Positions 59,674 through 64,000 of a stretch of DNA of 64,000 nucleotides are shown here, piece by piece. The notes under the pieces were generated by a model. That model saw nothing but the letters and a program-made list of their open reading frames with translations. It was not told the origin of the DNA and searched no databases. Source of the DNA: Oenanthe sinensis (taxonomy: Eukaryota > Streptophyta > Magnoliopsida > Apiales > Apiaceae); contig CM053804.1 of NCBI GenBank assembly GCA_028671895.1, positions 1,431,001-1,495,000 of the forward strand, written 5' to 3'. Made by a program: the position numbers and the translations under genes. Each line of letters starts with the position of its first letter. Position 1 is the stretch's first letter.

Positions 59674-60107
59674 CTTCACAAGACATGTATCTATCCCCTT
59701 TATATTGTACTCCATTAGCCACAGGACATTCACATACTCTTCCCCGAAATGTGTCCTAAAAAGGAAATAAAATAACTTGAGTCATATAATAGTTTGACGA
59801 AAACATGTTGTCATGTTCAAAATAGTAACGAAGATTAATTATATTTGGTTTGTACTTCACCCTTTTGGCATACCTTATAAGAAGTTATATCAGATTCTAA
59901 GGCCCACCACCAACCACTATTCCTCTCCAGATTGGTCTCAAGATCTGTATACCATATTTAATTATAGGCAGATATATCGGTACATATATCTTTACAAGTA
60001 CATATATTAATTAACATCTAACCTCCACTTGGAGAAATTGGAGGGTCAGTAGTTTCCTGAAATTCAGCACATTTGGCGTTCAGCAAATCAGTTCTCTCAA
60101 GTTTTGT
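59674..60107 (-). pseudogene. Vacuolar sorting receptor (VSR/BP80) fragment, three exons
   Basis: Minus-strand exons are 60,107-60,023; 59,944-59,874; 59,755-59,674, with proper AG/GT borders and one continuous frame. Exon 1 gives LLNAKCAEFQETTDPP (family: L.A.C..F.ETTEP). Exon 2 gives DLETNLERNSGWWWALESDI (family: ETNECLDNNGGCW). Exon 3 gives DTFRGRVCECPVANGVQYKG, the first EGF-like repeat region. In exon 2 the conserved Cys residues are lost, so the disulfide-bonded EGF fold cannot form. The PA domain, membrane span and tail are absent. A captured or decayed piece of a receptor that sorts proteins to the vacuole. Confidence 0.75.
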
Positions 60108-60487
60108 CTGTGGAAAAAACAACAAACACTTCCAACTAAGTCGGCATACCATTTCTTCTCAAGTACGGATTTGAAAGTACTTTACAAAAAGCGAACACAT
60201 TTACTCATACAAATTACTGAGGTACATTTTGTATGTATAAATCAGATAAATATGCATGCCACAGAGTAATAACACAGAGAAAATGATCCTTTCCAAAACC
60301 ATTATGCCAATTGTTATCTCATTTTAACTTAGGAAACACCACAAACAATATTATAGTATCAGTTAATTCATCTCAATTCAGCAATAAAGTAAAATTTAGA
60401 TATATAGGACACACACGAATTGATACAAAAGGTAATAGAAATAAAGTAGACTCACAGCTTAGACTTCAAATAGGGAAAAAAATAGAG

Positions 60488-60584
60488 CATACATTTAACC
60501 TTACAAACCGGTGGAACCATACATTTAACCTCACAAACCGGCGGAACCATACATTTAACCTCACAAACTGGCGGAACCATACAA
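60488..60584 (+). repeat. 30-bp tandem repeat, 3 copies plus part
   Basis: Unit CATACATTTAACCTCACAAA followed by CCGGCGGAAC. Copies differ by one or two bases, so it is recent. A chance ORF across it yields NHTFNLTNRR repeats. Confidence 0.9.
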
Positions 60585-61087
60585 TGATCTCAAATCAGGA
60601 TGCTGCTCAAGTTCCTTTTAAAGCTCCTCTGATCATGATCTAATGTCAAAAGTCTTATACACGTCATATAAGGAATGAACGTTTTATAAGTTCAGCAAAA
60701 TACAACATAATAGGGCAATACTGCTATAAATTATTAGAAACCACTTTTCAAAGTACTTTACTACTTATAAATAGAAGACTACTTGTATTATAATGCTCTC
60801 GAGAAAAAATCTCAACAGGAGACTTCCATCAACTCTTTATCTCACAAACTGTCTTTCACTCTCCGAAAATCAAGCACTTATCTCCATAGAACTTATCTAA
60901 TTCTCATATTCTTCTGCTATATAGTGTGTTTTCTTATCATCAATATTCCATGATTCATTAATAAGAAGATAATCAAATACAATAATGATAGCTATATATT
61001 TAGTTTGTAGGAAATAGATTCCTGAACCCAGATCTCTATCTAAAGTCCTACAATATTGTCATAAATCATAACACGAAATTACCAGGG

Positions 61088-61351
61088 CTAATGCATGCTA
61101 AAATCAGGCATACAAATTAATTTGGATAATGGAAACGAACTCAACATGTAAAGCAGTAAAGTGTAAAACAAAATCTGAACAACACCAAATGCAAAGAATC
61201 TTGCCCGCATGACAGATGCCCTCTTGCCGTAATGCGACTGAGAACTCATTGCTTTCTTGATTGCCTCAACTTCTTGAAAAAAGGCCACTGTCTTCATCCC
61301 TAGGACTAAGTTGACTTTTTTCCAAGTTCCTCGGAGATTGAAGATCATCAT
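61088..61351 (-). other. Unassigned open stretch in the mosaic
   Basis: The minus strand is open for 87 codons (AIKKAMSSQSHYGKRASVM.. then a hydrophobic segment). In another frame it reads DDDLQSPRNLEKSQLSPRDE, which looks more like real Ser-rich protein. No family recognised. It lies between the kinase and receptor fragments and could be a piece of either parent or another gene. Confidence 0.25.
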
Positions 61352-61530
61352 CTATCTGGGCTTGTTTCTTCAGTTGCACATAATTTAAAAGGTCAATCAG
61401 AAGTGCCAACTAAAGATAGATTGAAAAGATGCCAGCCAACTAAAGTGCCTCTTTAGTACTCAGATGGTCGTGATGGCATGCCTGGGAAAAAAGGTGATTT
61501 TTGGGTTGGGCAACAGAAGAAATTACTTAC

Positions 61531-61674
61531 AATGTTGAAGAATATACAATTGGCAGTGGAGGGAAAGAGGAACGGTTGATCTTGTCGATAAGTCCGGTCA
61601 TATCCTGCAGAATAAAGTTAATATGTATATCTTGAAACTTACATTAGAAGATCTAATCGGCTGTAAAATGTTTA

Positions 61675-61730
<56 letters not shown>

Positions 61731-63002
61731 CTCAGAATTTACCGGAGCTATAAATGGAGGTTGATGCGCAGCAATTTCAAATATACAGCAACCTGATTAT
61801 AATTTTTTTTTTATAATCCCAAGTCAATATCTTACAGTATCTTATAGTCCTTGTTATTCCCGAGATATATTCAACAATCATCGTGTAAAAAAATAAGGTT
61901 TGTGTTTCCTACCAAGTTACCATATATTTAGATTTGTATCCATAAAGAATATCCGCAAGGAGCTGAGGCACATATAGTTAGGATTGCCAACAAACTAGAC
62001 ACAATTTAAAGTCGCATGTTATATGCTGATATAAAAAGTAGAGCTTTTAAAAAAAAGACAGATAAAAAACAAATATCGAGGAAGCAAGTTATTCTGATTG
62101 AAGAAATTTTGCTAGTCCAAAGTCCGAATCAGGAAATAACACACTTTAATTTTTTAAAGTTCTTTTATAGTTTTCTCACCAAGACAAATTTCACCATCCT
62201 TTGTGAGGAATATATTGTAACACTGTCATCATTCAAATTCATGTTAAAATTGGTGCAAATAGAAAGGCATATATACTCAAGGACACAGGATATACACCTT
62301 TAGATCCAAAAATGTAACCATGTAAATTATTGACATGCTGATAGGAACATATTCAAAATAACCTCTGTTATTTAAAATATTTAAAAATCTTTTAAAAATT
62401 TGAGTAAGTATTTGTAGGGATCTCCTTTAGATGAGTAACTAACTCAAACTAATTTATTACATAGGAACCAATCAGATTCAAGTTACACGATTGGCAAGGC
62501 TACGGTTACACACACCACAATATATCCGAAAAGCTGAGTCCATCATTATCTTAAAACTAAATTCATTAAAATCAGTTCTTTATATTTAGAAAAAAAACAA
62601 TTTATAAAACTTATTATGTTATTTTATAAAACATAAAGAAATTGTTTTTATTATTATAGAAATTGTGCATATCAATACTATTCTATTATAACTCATGTAA
62701 CTAAGATCTTGATACCAAGTACAATTTACCAACTCCAGACTCGAACAGCAGGGAAACTATCTACAAAGATGAACGAAATTAAAAGTACAGAAGCATTTAT
62801 ATTTCATACATAATATACTATAATAACATACAAGTCCCAAACAACAACTAATTTAATATGCAAGATTAAGCTAGTATATACACGATATATACCTCATGGT
62901 GGCCCTGAGCAGCAGAATAATGAAGAGGGAAAAATAGGAACTTACGCTAGTATTTACATGCCCCCTCCTTCACAATATCCAGTTACGATGCATACACTGG
63001 AC
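61531..63002 (-). pseudogene. NIMA-related kinase (NEK) fragments
   Basis: Three minus-strand exon pieces appear in the right order for a plant NEK. At 63,002-62,946: VCIVTGYCEGGGM then a stop (family has ..GGDM, kinase hinge region). At about 62,003-61,930: frameshifted NPNYM and PQLLADILYGYKSK (activation-segment end, family TPNYMCPELLAD). At 61,604-61,531: DMTGLIDKINRSSFPPLP and YSSTL (C-lobe), with intact AG/GT borders. The ATP loop, catalytic HRD and DFG exons were not found. It cannot encode a kinase. The introns between the pieces show it came from genomic DNA, not mRNA. Confidence 0.75.
61679..61729. repeat. (AT)n microsatellite
   Basis: About 50 bp of alternating AT in the kinase fragment. 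Confidence 0.95.
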
Positions 63003-63126
63003 CTGTACAAAATTTAACACATCCAGTCGTTCTAGAATAGAATTAATCGATAATAATCTGCAACATAATATTATCAAGTAAGCAATGCAAGCAAACTAGT
63101 GAAAGAGATAAACAGGATAGTAGTAC

Positions 63127-64000
63127 CGGATATCCCTTATACTTGATCAATTTCTTTAGTCTGTCAACGACGAAAAGAAAGCCTTCATCGTCAATATAAC
63201 AAAGGTCGCCTGTTCTTAACCACCCATCACCTACCAATGTTTCAGAAGTTTACCAATATAACCTATACAATATCACCGTAGAACAAGTTAAGACACCAAA
63301 TGATGAATCAAGATACAGAGAAACAGTGTTACACCAAATTTTGTATTAAGCATGAAGAGGCCAAGATAACTAAATTACTCTAATCCAGAGCTCCCCTTGC
63401 TCGCCACGAGGCAGAGCGTTGCCCGACTCTGGATCCACTATTCTTGCCTCACAGTAACCTGTTAGCTTCCCCACCGAACCCCAGCCCATACTCTCTTCCG
63501 GGCTTGTAGATCGTGGCTCCAGTTGTTTCAGTCATTCCATAACCCTTTTTTGACAATCAAGAATTAGTCTCCCAAAAAATCTATCGATTAAATCATCAAG
63601 ATAAACATGTTATTTAAGCAACAACATAAGCTTTAATCAAGATTTATATGAAAATGAAAAGTTGTTTTCAGTCTCATCAATTCAATAATCAAGTAATTAA
63701 ACACCTGAAACAGTTCTATATCAGGAAATTTTGCTTTGAAAGCAGCAATCATATCTTTTCCCAAAGGAGCACCACCTGATCCCACTGCCTCTAACGATTT
63801 TAAATCAAATCCCTCAGTCACGCTATCCGTTGTCATCGCCAGCACCACCGATGGAGCTCCCACAATCTGCGTAACACTGTACTCCTGCACACCTCTACAC
63901 ATCGCATCATACGGCTTAAATCAACTTTTTTTCAATTCAATAAACATCTCCACAGCTTCTTTCGATCGCCTACAATGAGCCAACCTAACTATAATAGTAT
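63127..64000 (-). pseudogene. 4-coumarate-CoA ligase-like (AMP-binding) gene fragment, runs off window
   Basis: Minus-strand exons: (a) from beyond 63,930 to 63,705, VTQIVGAPSVVLAM and LEAVGSGGAPLGKDM; (b) 63,544-63,379, GYGMTETTGATIYKPG and VDPESGNALPRGEQGELWIR; (c) about 63,249-63,127, GWLRTGDLCYIDDEGFLFVV and DRLKKLIKYKGY. These are the A5 (GYGMTE), A7 (GWLRTGD) and A8 (DRLKKLIKYKG) motifs of acyl/aryl-CoA ligases. An in-frame stop lies near 63,925. The link between b and c (normally GP..MKGY) is mostly deleted, with a frame break near 63,250. The C-terminal exon (VAPAELE..) is missing and replaced by kinase sequence. The 5' part is outside the window. Confidence 0.75.

Noticed and set aside
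60311..60643. 110-aa ORF with NHTFNLTNRR repeats
   Set aside because: It is produced by the 30-bp tandem repeat; no family and no context for a gene.
63127..64000. Functional 4CL-like gene running off the window
   Set aside because: An in-frame stop near 63,925, a deletion/frame break near 63,250 and the missing C-terminal exon argue for a broken copy.

Overview
This is a plant nuclear window. It has intron-rich genes with GT..AG borders, AT-rich spacers, nested LTR retrotransposons and many MITEs. The organism is a eudicot. An Apiaceae relative (carrot/celery group) is a reasonable guess, because the short-chain dehydrogenase resembles the glucose/ribitol dehydrogenase type known from carrot embryogenesis, but this is from memory and not proven.

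Layout. 1-8,879: two nested Ty1-copia elements. A minus-strand element (LTR 8,117-8,879, PBS, gag, protease, integrase) is interrupted at 4,355/4,356 by a plus-strand element, of which only the long post-pol ORF and the 3' LTR (3,179-4,355) lie in the window. 8,880-12,100: MITE and LTR debris. 12,100-12,770: two-exon GPI-anchored protein gene. 14,475-16,218: four-exon glucose/ribitol dehydrogenase-like SDR with a seed/ABA-type promoter (G-box/ABRE, RY core, TATA). 17,225-18,389: Mutator-type MITE with a perfect 10-bp target duplication. 18,454-19,146: intronless, probably plastid-targeted membrane protein. 20,500-21,200: decayed LINE. 21,700-26,954: AT-rich repeats, tandem arrays and a probable old LTR.

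27,340-42,277 is the conserved gene island: NOP14 (14 exons, small-subunit ribosome biogenesis, with site II and telo-box promoter motifs), a YIP1-family Golgi membrane protein (6 exons), and signal peptidase complex subunit 3 (6 exons, minus strand). The 3' flank of NOP14 is duplicated behind the YIP gene.

43,949-56,122: berberine-bridge-enzyme-like (BBE-like) flavin oxidases. There is one intact intronless gene (54,533-56,122), one 5'-truncated pseudogene (43,949-45,085) and one C-terminal fragment (51,680-52,000) fused to a broken Ty3-gypsy element (47,042 to about 51,680). The intact protein has Trp where most BBE enzymes carry the FAD-linking Cys.

57,377-64,000: a Helitron-like terminus followed by a mosaic of exons from three unrelated genes, all on the minus strand: vacuolar sorting receptor, NIMA-related kinase and 4-coumarate-CoA-ligase-like. 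Several exons keep good splice sites but the parents are incomplete and carry stops. This is the most unusual structure in the window and looks like gene-fragment capture by a transposon, with hAT and Stowaway MITEs nested in it.
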